From a virus, in the IMG/VR virus record IMGVR_UViG_3300031976_001313, positions 1 to 41,407 of that record: DNA of 41,407 bases; one strand, given 5' to 3'. Of the stretch, positions 30,168-36,302 are shown in pieces. Positions within the stretch are counted from its first letter, which is position 1. Every line of letters starts with the position of its first letter. Position numbers and translations under genes: made by a program. The notes under the pieces were generated by a model, which did not search any database, had not been told where the DNA came from, and saw only the letters and a program-made list of their open reading frames with translations.

Positions 30168-31622
30168 TTAAAAAATTTCGTTTAACTTTTTTAATTTTTT
30201 ACCATTATCATGCAATCCCATATAAAAAACCTGTGAGTCACTCAAACTAACACCTAAAATTCGCAACATAAGCCTTTCCAACAAATATCTTAAATTATCA
30301 CGCGCTATAATAAGCATTTCAAAATCAATTAGAAAACCAGTGTCGCCATGCGTTAATTTATTTCTTATTGTTGATAGATCTGGCAAGTTACTCACTACCC
30401 CTTTTCTTGAATATAGAGGCCAAAGGTCGTCAAAAGGAACATGCAAATCGTCACAAACCTTAAAAAAACAATCTCTTAAAGATGTCCTGTTTAAACCAGC
30501 TAATTTTTGATAAAGATTCTCTCTAACATTAGCATTCTCTTCACCTTTCGTTGACTCATGCTTTTTCACTACCCTTCGCAAGTCTTTTTCCAAACACTTC
30601 CAGCTAAAACCTTCAATTACAAACTCATCATCGTTTTTTCGACTATAATTTAATATGACAGACTCTATTCCAGAGTAAAGGCTTAAAAAATCACTTTCAA
30701 CAGTTTTATGATATCCAGGGCTTAATGCCAAAACCCCAGCTCTAAAACTTTCTTTGTCTTCTAAAACACAGAAATTGTCATATACTTCTTTTAACCCTTT
30801 CTCAAAACGATCTCGATAAAAAAGCCCTTCTTCAAAGTCTCCTTTGCTTTCACTTTCTGGGAAAGCATAGTCGCCTCTATAATAAGCGCCTGCATAAACT
30901 TCATTATAGGCATCCCATCCTAAACACAAAGTTTTATGCCTGGAACAAAAAGTTACCATTAATAAGAAATCATCAATTATCTTCAGCAAATTTTTATTCA
31001 CATGACTGGCATCATTGATACTCGTATTGTTTTTCACTTTACCTATCAAGTTAGAAGTTTGAAGCATACCGTCTTTTGTTTTTTGATACCTAAACTGACG
31101 GTCTATAGTTATAATATCACCACTCACTAATTCATAACTACTTTCACTAAATCTTTTTACTTCAACACTACCATCGACATCAAAGCTCGGGAACAAAAAT
31201 GGGGAAATAGCTTCATTCTCGTTTAGCCAAAAATGAAATTCAGAATTCGAAGACTCACCATGTTCCTTTATTTTTCTTAAAACGTATAAATCTTGGGGTG
31301 CTCCAAAAATAACTTTCTCGGAAAGGACTCCTCCCCATCTTTTATCAGCTGCTCCTTTAAAATACACTTTAGGCGAGCTTATATACAAACCAACTTCACT
31401 TTCTTGATTCGCCATATGGTTTTTTAAAGAGTAAATAAAGCAATTTACAATTATATGAAATTCTTCGCTTTCTGGCCTCAGAACTATCTTGGGTTTCTCA
31501 TATATACTTCTTGGCAAATATAATTTACAAGGAACCTTAACTGAGAAATTCCCTACGTCTATCACAGACACAATAAAGTAATCTTCTTTAACACCTAAAA
31601 GGTCGTCATATTCACTACTCAT
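30168..31622 (-). CDS. HEPN-domain protein, ApeA-like architecture; candidate anti-phage effector
   Basis: A 484-residue AT-rich gene. The C-terminal region (about 300-470) is helical and carries a HEPN RNase motif R-X4-H in IRNKLTHGD (about residue 420). The N-terminal 200 residues are beta-rich. A long N-terminal domain plus C-terminal HEPN with RN...HG is the plan of ApeA-type abortive-infection proteins, which degrade RNA on infection. I cannot confirm family membership from sequence reading alone. It is convergent with umuC (4-base gap) and lies downstream of the two-gene module and cI on the same strand, but 197 bases separate it from the membrane gene, so it may have its own promoter. 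Confidence 0.65.
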   Translation of the reverse strand: MSSEYDDLLGVKEDYFIVSVIDVGNFSVKVPCKLYLPRSIYEKPKIVLRPESEEFHIIVNCFIYSLKNHMANQESEVGLYISSPKVYFKGAADKRWGGVLSEKVIFGAPQDLYVLRKIKEHGESSNSEFHFWLNENEAISPFLFPSFDVDGSVEVKRFSESSYELVSGDIITIDRQFRYQKTKDGMLQTSNLIGKVKNNTSINDASHVNKNLLKIIDDFLLMVTFCSRHKTLCLGWDAYNEVYAGAYYRGDYAFPESESKGDFEEGLFYRDRFEKGLKEVYDNFCVLEDKESFRAGVLALSPGYHKTVESDFLSLYSGIESVILNYSRKNDDEFVIEGFSWKCLEKDLRRVVKKHESTKGEENANVRENLYQKLAGLNRTSLRDCFFKVCDDLHVPFDDLWPLYSRKGVVSNLPDLSTIRNKLTHGDTGFLIDFEMLIIARDNLRYLLERLMLRILGVSLSDSQVFYMGLHDNGKKLKKLNEIF

Positions 31623-31819
31623 TTAAGGCTCCCAAAATGACACCAACTCAAAAAAAGAACAATAAAAAATAGCACCAAAACCAAACCCGAAAGAAAAAAT
31701 AACTTAAAACCAATTTCTTTTCTTTAACAGCAGCCTCAAAGTCTCTTAGCTGATTTCATGATTCCTGAACTCAACTAATAAGTAAAAACCTAACAAGGTA
31801 AAAATAAAAACAAAAATCT
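31623..31819. other. AT-rich spacer upstream of the HEPN gene
   Basis: 197 bases with long A and T runs. It has no ORF and probably contains the HEPN gene promoter on the minus strand; many chance -10-like hexamers make any single call unsafe. Confidence 0.3.
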
Positions 31820-32392
31820 CTAATAGTGGATTTTATCACCCAAATAATACAACCCATGCATAGTAGTAGTTAAAAGCTGAAAAAAGAAAAAGAAGAAAAC
31901 CAAAAAATAAGCAATTGAAACACCATGATTGATTAGCACAGCACTATTGCTTGAGTCATAAAAAACAAAACTCTCAGGTACAAATCCTAAGAAGGACAAA
32001 AAAATACTCTGAACAGTCAAAAAAGAGAAGAGCATGCATAGAAACCTCCTTTTTGAAAGAGGCATATCTTTATATTGAGTGTTTATCAGGGTTTCAATTT
32101 TAGGTGGGTTCTCCTTAGACATAGGCTTATCAATATCTAACCGATTGAAAGTAGCTACTGCTGCTAGCGCCGCTATAAAAAAACCAGGCAGGGCTGCTAG
32201 TAGAGTTGATATTTTACCAACTAATAGATATAGATTAAAAAAATCTATAGATAATAAAAAAACCAAAATCGATGTAACAGCCAACAGAATGGAAGGCACC
32301 ACCCAGTCATAGATATATTTGTCGGAGTGCTTAATAAATAAGTATGATATCGGCCTAGTAAGCTGATAAATTATTATTTTGTAGCTAACCAT
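31820..32392 (-). CDS. Four-helix membrane protein, unknown; partner of the 385-residue protein
   Basis: A 190-residue protein with four predicted membrane helices at about 30-50, 58-80, 117-137 and 154-176, the last containing seven Phe in a row or nearly so. A polar cytoplasmic loop (DKPMSKENPPKIETLINTQY) joins helices 2 and 3. Its start overlaps the end of the 385-residue gene by 8 bases, so the two are translated together. I do not recognise the family. A soluble protein plus a small polytopic membrane protein is a recurring build of membrane-acting anti-phage systems. Confidence 0.65.
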   Translation of the reverse strand: MVSYKIIIYQLTRPISYLFIKHSDKYIYDWVVPSILLAVTSILVFLLSIDFFNLYLLVGKISTLLAALPGFFIAALAAVATFNRLDIDKPMSKENPPKIETLINTQYKDMPLSKRRFLCMLFSFLTVQSIFLSFLGFVPESFVFYDSSNSAVLINHGVSIAYFLVFFFFFFQLLTTTMHGLYYLGDKIHY

Positions 32393-33542
32393 CGCACACC
32401 TCCAACATCTTCTTTAAGAAGTTCACGTTAACCTGATCATAGGAAGATTTTGGCCGAAAGCTCATACCAACACGGCGCTTCTTCACGTACTTTAAATTAC
32501 CGTCGTTTAAGTCATCATCAAATTCGATCTCAGTGGTGTGTGAAGAACCACTTGCATCTGTAAATTTAACACGAAGTTTTTCTAAATTATATTCTTTACC
32601 ATATGTAATATTTCTACCAATAAATTCTCTCCAGCTTTCAAGCTTTGACAAGTCTGCATCAAGCTGAATCGCTACTTCTCTAAACTCAGGAGGAAGGTCG
32701 TCTCCTATACCACGCATTTGGTTTGCTTCACCAACTAAACTGATACTGTTCATACGACCATTTTCTAAGTCTTCAAAAAACTGCTCTGAAGGGTAGCCAT
32801 GGAAATTAAATTTAGGCAAGATCATTCTTTTCTTTACTCTTCCTTTATTATCTAACAACCCTTCAGGGTGATCGATTGTGAAAGAGTCAGTATTTTCTTC
32901 AGCAACTAACTTACCTATATAGTCAAAAAACGACTTTAAAGCAGCTCCCTGCAGCCCATTTGTCCTTTCTACCAAACAAACCTGACGATCGCCTTTCTTT
33001 TCCTTAAAGATTACTATGTGAGCGGAATGGTCACCACCTTCGCTATGAGTAAGGTTATTTTCATTCCTTTGCCCACTTGAAATATCTCTAACCACACTAT
33101 GAGCGCTTTTTAAATTAGTAAAGTTTATCAGCAGAACAAAAAAATCTGGAAACTGTTTTACATCTTGAAGATAAACATCCAAAGTACTACTGTTAAACAT
33201 CCTACTAATAGCAGGGTCAGGCTCATTATCAGCGAGATCTACTGGCTCAGACTCACCTTCCTCTGAGATACTATTATCAACTTTATCTAAATTCTCGTCA
33301 CCTTTAACTACATATTTAGCTTTATTCTCTTTTAAAAATTCCTCCAGATAGTATTCATTCTTCCCAATAGCCAGCGGCTCGGAAAAAGATTTCTTCATTC
33401 CAGCCAATTCGTCAAGCATGACATTTATATCCAAAGGCGAGCGATACCTTATAGGATTACCAGAGTTATCCTTAATTCCTCGACATGTGCAATAAACAGC
33501 AATATCGTAAAAATGAACACTTTTATAGTAATTATGACGCAT
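32385..33542 (-). CDS. Unrecognised 385-residue soluble protein downstream of cI
   Basis: Starts MRHNYYKSVHFYDIAVYCTC. There is an acidic linker at about 85-110 (EEGESEPVDLADNEPDP), then a likely globular region with HIVIFKEKKGDRQVCLVERT and LQGAALKSFFDYIGKLV, and a basic C-terminus (KYVKKRRVGMSFRPKSSYD). No nuclease or nucleotide-binding motif that I can name is visible. It begins only 19 bases after the cI stop on the same strand, so it is probably transcribed with the repressor in the lysogen. It overlaps the membrane-protein gene. The AT-rich composition indicates transfer from another source. Confidence 0.65.
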   Translation of the reverse strand: MRHNYYKSVHFYDIAVYCTCRGIKDNSGNPIRYRSPLDINVMLDELAGMKKSFSEPLAIGKNEYYLEEFLKENKAKYVVKGDENLDKVDNSISEEGESEPVDLADNEPDPAISRMFNSSTLDVYLQDVKQFPDFFVLLINFTNLKSAHSVVRDISSGQRNENNLTHSEGGDHSAHIVIFKEKKGDRQVCLVERTNGLQGAALKSFFDYIGKLVAEENTDSFTIDHPEGLLDNKGRVKKRMILPKFNFHGYPSEQFFEDLENGRMNSISLVGEANQMRGIGDDLPPEFREVAIQLDADLSKLESWREFIGRNITYGKEYNLEKLRVKFTDASGSSHTTEIEFDDDLNDGNLKYVKKRRVGMSFRPKSSYDQVNVNFLKKMLEVCDG

Positions 33543-33561
33543 AATTTTCCCTACTTAAAAA

Positions 33562-34227
33562 TTAAATCACCCGCCCAATACGAATCTCACACCGCCCCAG
33601 AATCTCCACATCATGCATATCCTGCGGCTTGATCATTTCCGGCTGGTAATGGTCATTGTCGCTTATCAAGTACAACGCCCCGCCCGCCAGGCGCTGCACC
33701 CGTTTAATTCTTCGTTCACCACTCACCAACAGCAAAAACACCCCTTCCTGCTTAGGATCGCGGTTGCTGCGATCCACCAACACCCAGTCCCCATCGGCCA
33801 AGGTGCCGTCCATCGAATCTCCACGCACTTTAATGCCCACTACCTGGGCAGGGTCTAGCCCCTGCTCCGCCAGCTCTGTGCTGGAGAAATACAGCGTGGT
33901 TTTTACCGGCTCGCCTTCAAAGCTGCGGCCAGCGCCCGCTGCCGCTTCGATGTCATACATCTTCACCGGCGAGAGATCCGGCCCTGGTTCGCTTAATGGC
34001 AAGCCCAGCGGCTGTGACCCAGGAACCGAACGGTTTCCAGTTAATACGTACTGAACATCAACTCCCTGCTCAGCAATGACCGTTAGATAATCTGCTTTCG
34101 GACTGCGCTGACCGCCCTCGTAGAGCATTTGAGTCTTTTTAGTCACTTGGGCAAGGTCACCGAAGAGGGTTTGTGACAACCCTAGCCGCTCCCTTTCCTC
34201 TCTAAGCCTTTCACCCAATGAAACCAT
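33562..34227 (-). CDS. cI: CI-type prophage repressor, S24 self-cleaving
   Basis: A 221-residue protein. The N-terminal helix-turn-helix is at residues 5-65 (LREERERLGLSQTLFGDLAQ). The Ala-Gly cleavage site is in EAAAGAG (97-98 or 99-100). The S24 catalytic Ser138 is in VRGDSMDGTLADGDWVLVD and Lys175 is in ERRIKRV. This is a LexA/lambda-CI-type repressor, unlike the short non-cleavable C of P2, so induction should follow RecA activation. Candidate operators are GGAAACCGTTCGGT at 34251 and again inside this gene at 34022. It is probably the head of a leftward lysogeny transcript that includes the 385-residue gene. It is also a candidate target of the antirepressor at 12176. Confidence 0.93.
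   Translation of the reverse strand: MVSLGERLREERERLGLSQTLFGDLAQVTKKTQMLYEGGQRSPKADYLTVIAEQGVDVQYVLTGNRSVPGSQPLGLPLSEPGPDLSPVKMYDIEAAAGAGRSFEGEPVKTTLYFSSTELAEQGLDPAQVVGIKVRGDSMDGTLADGDWVLVDRSNRDPKQEGVFLLLVSGERRIKRVQRLAGGALYLISDNDHYQPEMIKPQDMHDVEILGRCEIRIGRVI
34022..34038 (-). promoter_or_regulatory. Putative CI operator copy inside cI
   Basis: On the minus strand the sequence is GGAAACCGTTCGGTTCC, matching the promoter site at 34251-34267 (GGAAACCGTTCGGTACC) at 16 of 17 positions. It falls in the linker-coding part of cI. Binding there could allow looping or a roadblock on cI transcription. Confidence 0.5.
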
Positions 34228-34243
34228 TTAGTCCTCACAACTC

Positions 34244-34273
34244 TTGACATGGAAACCGTTCGGTACCATTCTA
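34244..34273 (+). promoter_or_regulatory. Early promoter with CI operator and divergent cI promoter
   Basis: Rightward: TTGACA at 34244-34249, 17-base spacer, CATTCT at 34267-34272. Leftward cI promoter: TAGAAT on the minus strand at 34273-34268, with a weak -35. The spacer contains ACCG-TT-CGGT within GGAAACCGTTCGGTACC (34251-34267). A repressor bound there would cover the early promoter and lie just downstream of the cI -10. Confidence 0.65.
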
Positions 34274-34301
34274 TTTATGTCTTTCACTCTACAACACTAC
34301 G

Positions 34302-34326
34302 CAAAGGGAACCACTGCCATGGTCAC
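34302..34326 (+). repeat. Direct repeat, copy 1 (25 bp)
   Basis: Exact 25-bp match to 34938-34962, covering CAAAGGGAACCACTGCC and the following ATGGTCAC. It flanks the left side of the antisense zinc-ribbon gene. Confidence 0.85.
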
Positions 34327-34339
34327 TTCTGCCGCTATG

Positions 34340-34924
34340 TCACCGCTCCCACTCAGGGTCTTGGAACTCAACAAAGCCCCTGAGCGTTTCCATCATCACG
34401 GGGGTACCACACTGATGACACTTAAACTGAACAACCCCATCACCCGGGATTCGCTGCAATACCGATTTTTTATCGTTCTCGAAGCAGGTTGCGCAAAGGT
34501 GATGTCCGCTACCACGCTCGCTGCCGTGGTGCTTACGGCGGTACGTGGCGCCACCCGCGGGGGTTATGTATTCCTCGTAGCCAGCCTTCTCTTCGTGCCA
34601 CTGCTTAAGGCGCTTTATTTCATCGTTCAGTTGTATCTGCGCCTTCTCAAACTCAAGAGCGCTCAACTCCGCTTTGCGGATGCTGATCTGGATGTCATTG
34701 AGCTCTGCCTCAAGACGCTCAGCAAGAAGCTGCCGCTTCTTGCTAGAGAAAGCTGGGCTGAGTGCCTTCAATTGCTCCGCAATTTTAAGCAGCTCAATCA
34801 CGCGCCCGCTTACTTCTCCAATTACCGCGCTCACATCCAGCAAATCGTTAACCCCCTCGAATGGGCGACGGGCTGCATGGCTGAAATCCAGGCGTGCCGT
34901 CGTCGCTCCAGCACTCGTTAACAC
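34340..34924 (-). CDS. Coiled-coil zinc-ribbon protein, antisense in the early region
   Basis: Up to 194 residues from the GTG at 34924. The first 30 residues look non-native, and the GTG at 34834 (VSAVIGEVSGRVIELLKIAE, 164 residues) is a credible alternative. A long coiled coil (about 55-110, LEAELNDIQISIRKAELSAL) is followed by a C-terminal zinc ribbon with LCATCFEND and FKCHQCGTP (two CxxC pairs). The function is unknown; similar small phage proteins are often DNA- or RNA-associated. It lies between exact 25-bp repeats and is antisense to the early promoter transcript, suggesting later insertion. The plus-strand ORF over it is a shadow. Confidence 0.65.
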   Translation of the reverse strand: MLTSAGATTARLDFSHAARRPFEGVNDLLDVSAVIGEVSGRVIELLKIAEQLKALSPAFSSKKRQLLAERLEAELNDIQISIRKAELSALEFEKAQIQLNDEIKRLKQWHEEKAGYEEYITPAGGATYRRKHHGSERGSGHHLCATCFENDKKSVLQRIPGDGVVQFKCHQCGTPVMMETLRGFVEFQDPEWER

Positions 34925-34937
34925 CTATTTCTACAGC

Positions 34938-34962
34938 CAAAGGGAACCACTGCCATGGTCAC
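34938..34962 (+). repeat. Direct repeat, copy 2 (25 bp)
   Basis: This copy includes the Shine-Dalgarno and start codon of the gene at 34955. It is identical to 34302-34326, so the segment 34327-34937 lies between direct repeats as if inserted. Confidence 0.85.
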
Positions 34963-35284
34963 CATCATTGCCACCATCTTTGTACCGCCTACCACTCAGA
35001 CCACCCTGTTCCGCGGGGTCGAGGTGGAGCTTGAACGCTGCTCTGAACGCACCCGCCGCGATATCGAATTCGCATTGAAGCGCGGCACCAACACGCCTAA
35101 CCCGCTGGCGGATCTCGAAGCGCTGGAAGAGCGCACCACCGCCAAGGCTGTGGGCCAACTCGCTGCCACGATGCTGGCCCAGAACGCCTCTACCGACCAG
35201 GTGGAAGACGCCATTTGCGAACTGCGCACCTACATGGATGAACACTTCCTGCAGCGCAAGCTGGTTCGCCTTTACGAGCGCTAA
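34955..35284 (+). CDS. Early phage protein, 109 residues, unknown
   Basis: MVTIIATIFVPPTTQTTLFR, followed by a largely helical acidic/basic region (LERCSERTRRDIEFALKRG) and QLAATMLAQNASTDQVEDAI. A Shine-Dalgarno AAAGGGAA lies in the 25-bp repeat. It is the first full early gene on the plus strand. No domain is recognised. Confidence 0.65.
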   Translation: MVTIIATIFVPPTTQTTLFRGVEVELERCSERTRRDIEFALKRGTNTPNPLADLEALEERTTAKAVGQLAATMLAQNASTDQVEDAICELRTYMDEHFLQRKLVRLYER

Positions 35285-35329
35285 GCCGCCTTGTTCTAAG
35301 TCTTTCACTCTATTAAGGAAGCCTAACCC

Positions 35330-35536
35330 ATGGCCACCACTAACACCATTACCCCAAAGCCAATTTATGCCCCAAAAGGCTGCGATCAGCCTGTGATGAC
35401 CTACCTCACGGAAACCGAGTGTGCCGATCTGGAGCGCATTCAGGAGCTGGAAATGCGCACGAAGTCGGCCACCGCTCGCATGCTCATGCTGCGCGGCATC
35501 GCCCAGTACGACCAAGACACGCTGAATGCCGAATGA
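35330..35536 (+). CDS. Early phage protein, 68 residues, unknown
   Basis: MATTNTITPKPIYAPKGCDQ, then a helical half TETECADLERIQELEMRTKS. AAGGAAG precedes the ATG by about 11 bases. The leader repeats a 13-bp word, GTCTTTCACTCTA, also found in the early promoter leader at 34279. No domain is recognised. Confidence 0.6.
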   Translation: MATTNTITPKPIYAPKGCDQPVMTYLTETECADLERIQELEMRTKSATARMLMLRGIAQYDQDTLNAE

Positions 35537-35561
35537 CCTTGCCTGCATAAGGATGTTTGCC

Positions 35562-35765
35562 ATGTACCAGGACCCCAAACGTGTGCGCTCTCGTTACGCC
35601 GCTCTCAATTTGGATCAGTACGAGGCCCAGCTGATCGATGCCTTGGTCGATTACACCGGCATCGAACGGGCGTCGCTGCTGCGTCAACTGGTGCTGAAAG
35701 AAGCACTGGAGACGCTGGGCGTTGCTGATCTCTCTGTTAGCACTATGCCCCAGCAGGCGTCGTAA
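35562..35765 (+). CDS. Small ribbon-helix-helix-like early protein
   Basis: A 67-residue protein from the ATG at 35562, supported by AAGGA 9 bases upstream; the frame is open from 35526. The segment RYAALNLDQYEAQLIDALVD and GIERASLLRQLVLKEA has the strand-helix-helix look of a MetJ/Arc-type DNA-binding domain. It may be a Cox/excisionase-like or early regulator; this is not certain. Confidence 0.6.
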   Translation: MYQDPKRVRSRYAALNLDQYEAQLIDALVDYTGIERASLLRQLVLKEALETLGVADLSVSTMPQQAS

Positions 35766-35803
35766 AGGCAGGCCCTTTTGAGGGCCTCAAGGAGCACTGA
35801 AGT

Positions 35804-36007
35804 ATGGCTGACCAACCCGCCCGCAGCGATTTACGCCTTCCGCTGGATGACCAGCTGGAGGCGGTGCTGCAGCAGGTATGCGAACAGCAGGATTTGCAAA
35901 GCCTGGACGACGCCGCCGAGTGGCTACTCCGCAGGCGCTTACGCAAAGGCACCCAAGGGCTCACCGGCCGTGGCCGCGCCCTTTACCCCGTAGGGAGGAA
36001 CCAATGA
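35804..36007 (+). CDS. Early phage protein, 67 residues, unknown
   Basis: MADQPARSDLRLPLDDQLEA, then VLQQVCEQQDLQSLDDAAEW and a basic C-terminus LLRRRLRKGTQG. AAGGAGC precedes the ATG. It could be a ribbon-helix-helix-like regulator (RLPLDDQLEAVLQQV). The stop overlaps the start of the Ogr-like gene, so the two are coupled. Confidence 0.6.
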   Translation: MADQPARSDLRLPLDDQLEAVLQQVCEQQDLQSLDDAAEWLLRRRLRKGTQGLTGRGRALYPVGRNQ

Positions 36008-36255
36008 CCGCGTACAAGCACCGCATCCCCTGCCCGCATTGCGGCGAAAACATGGGCATTCGCAAGAGCCAGGGCCTTACACCGGTGTATCGGGTGGCCA
36101 CCGTGGAGTGCCGCAACGATGAATGCGGCTTTCGGGGTACGGCGGACATTGAGGTGACCAATACGCTCACGCCCAGTGACATCCCCAATCCTACGGTGAA
36201 TCTGCCCTTTTCGCCGCGGCTAATGCAAGCCCTGATGGCCCAAAAGGCATCCTGA
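36004..36255 (+). CDS. ogr: Ogr/Delta-type zinc-finger late-gene activator
   Basis: An 83-residue protein; P2 Ogr is 72. It has the exact Cys spacing C-X2-C-X22-C-X4-C of the Ogr/Delta family (C10, C13, C36, C41). The typical words are CPHCGENMGIRKSQGLTPVY, ECRNDECGFRGTADIEVTNT and the following TLTPSDIPNP. It should bind the palindromes at 5771, 13840 and 20467 and recruit RNA polymerase to the late promoters. In P2 the gene follows D; here it is in the early operon before the replication gene, so late transcription would be tied to early transcription. Confidence 0.9.
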   Translation: MTAYKHRIPCPHCGENMGIRKSQGLTPVYRVATVECRNDECGFRGTADIEVTNTLTPSDIPNPTVNLPFSPRLMQALMAQKAS

Positions 36256-36302
36256 ACGCCCCACCGGGCCGGTTCATTACCTAGTTGAATAAGGAGGCGA
36301 GC

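Noticed and set aside
31820-33542. Kiwa (KwaA/KwaB) identity for the membrane plus soluble pair
   Set aside because: Also one small membrane protein and one soluble protein, but here the soluble gene comes first, sizes differ, and I see no recognisable KwaB (DUF4868) signature. A profile search would decide.
34319-34921. Plus-strand ORF starting at the duplicated ATG of the 25-bp repeat
   Set aside because: Open by chance opposite the zinc-ribbon gene. Its product lacks family features, whereas the minus strand has paired CxxC motifs and a coiled coil.
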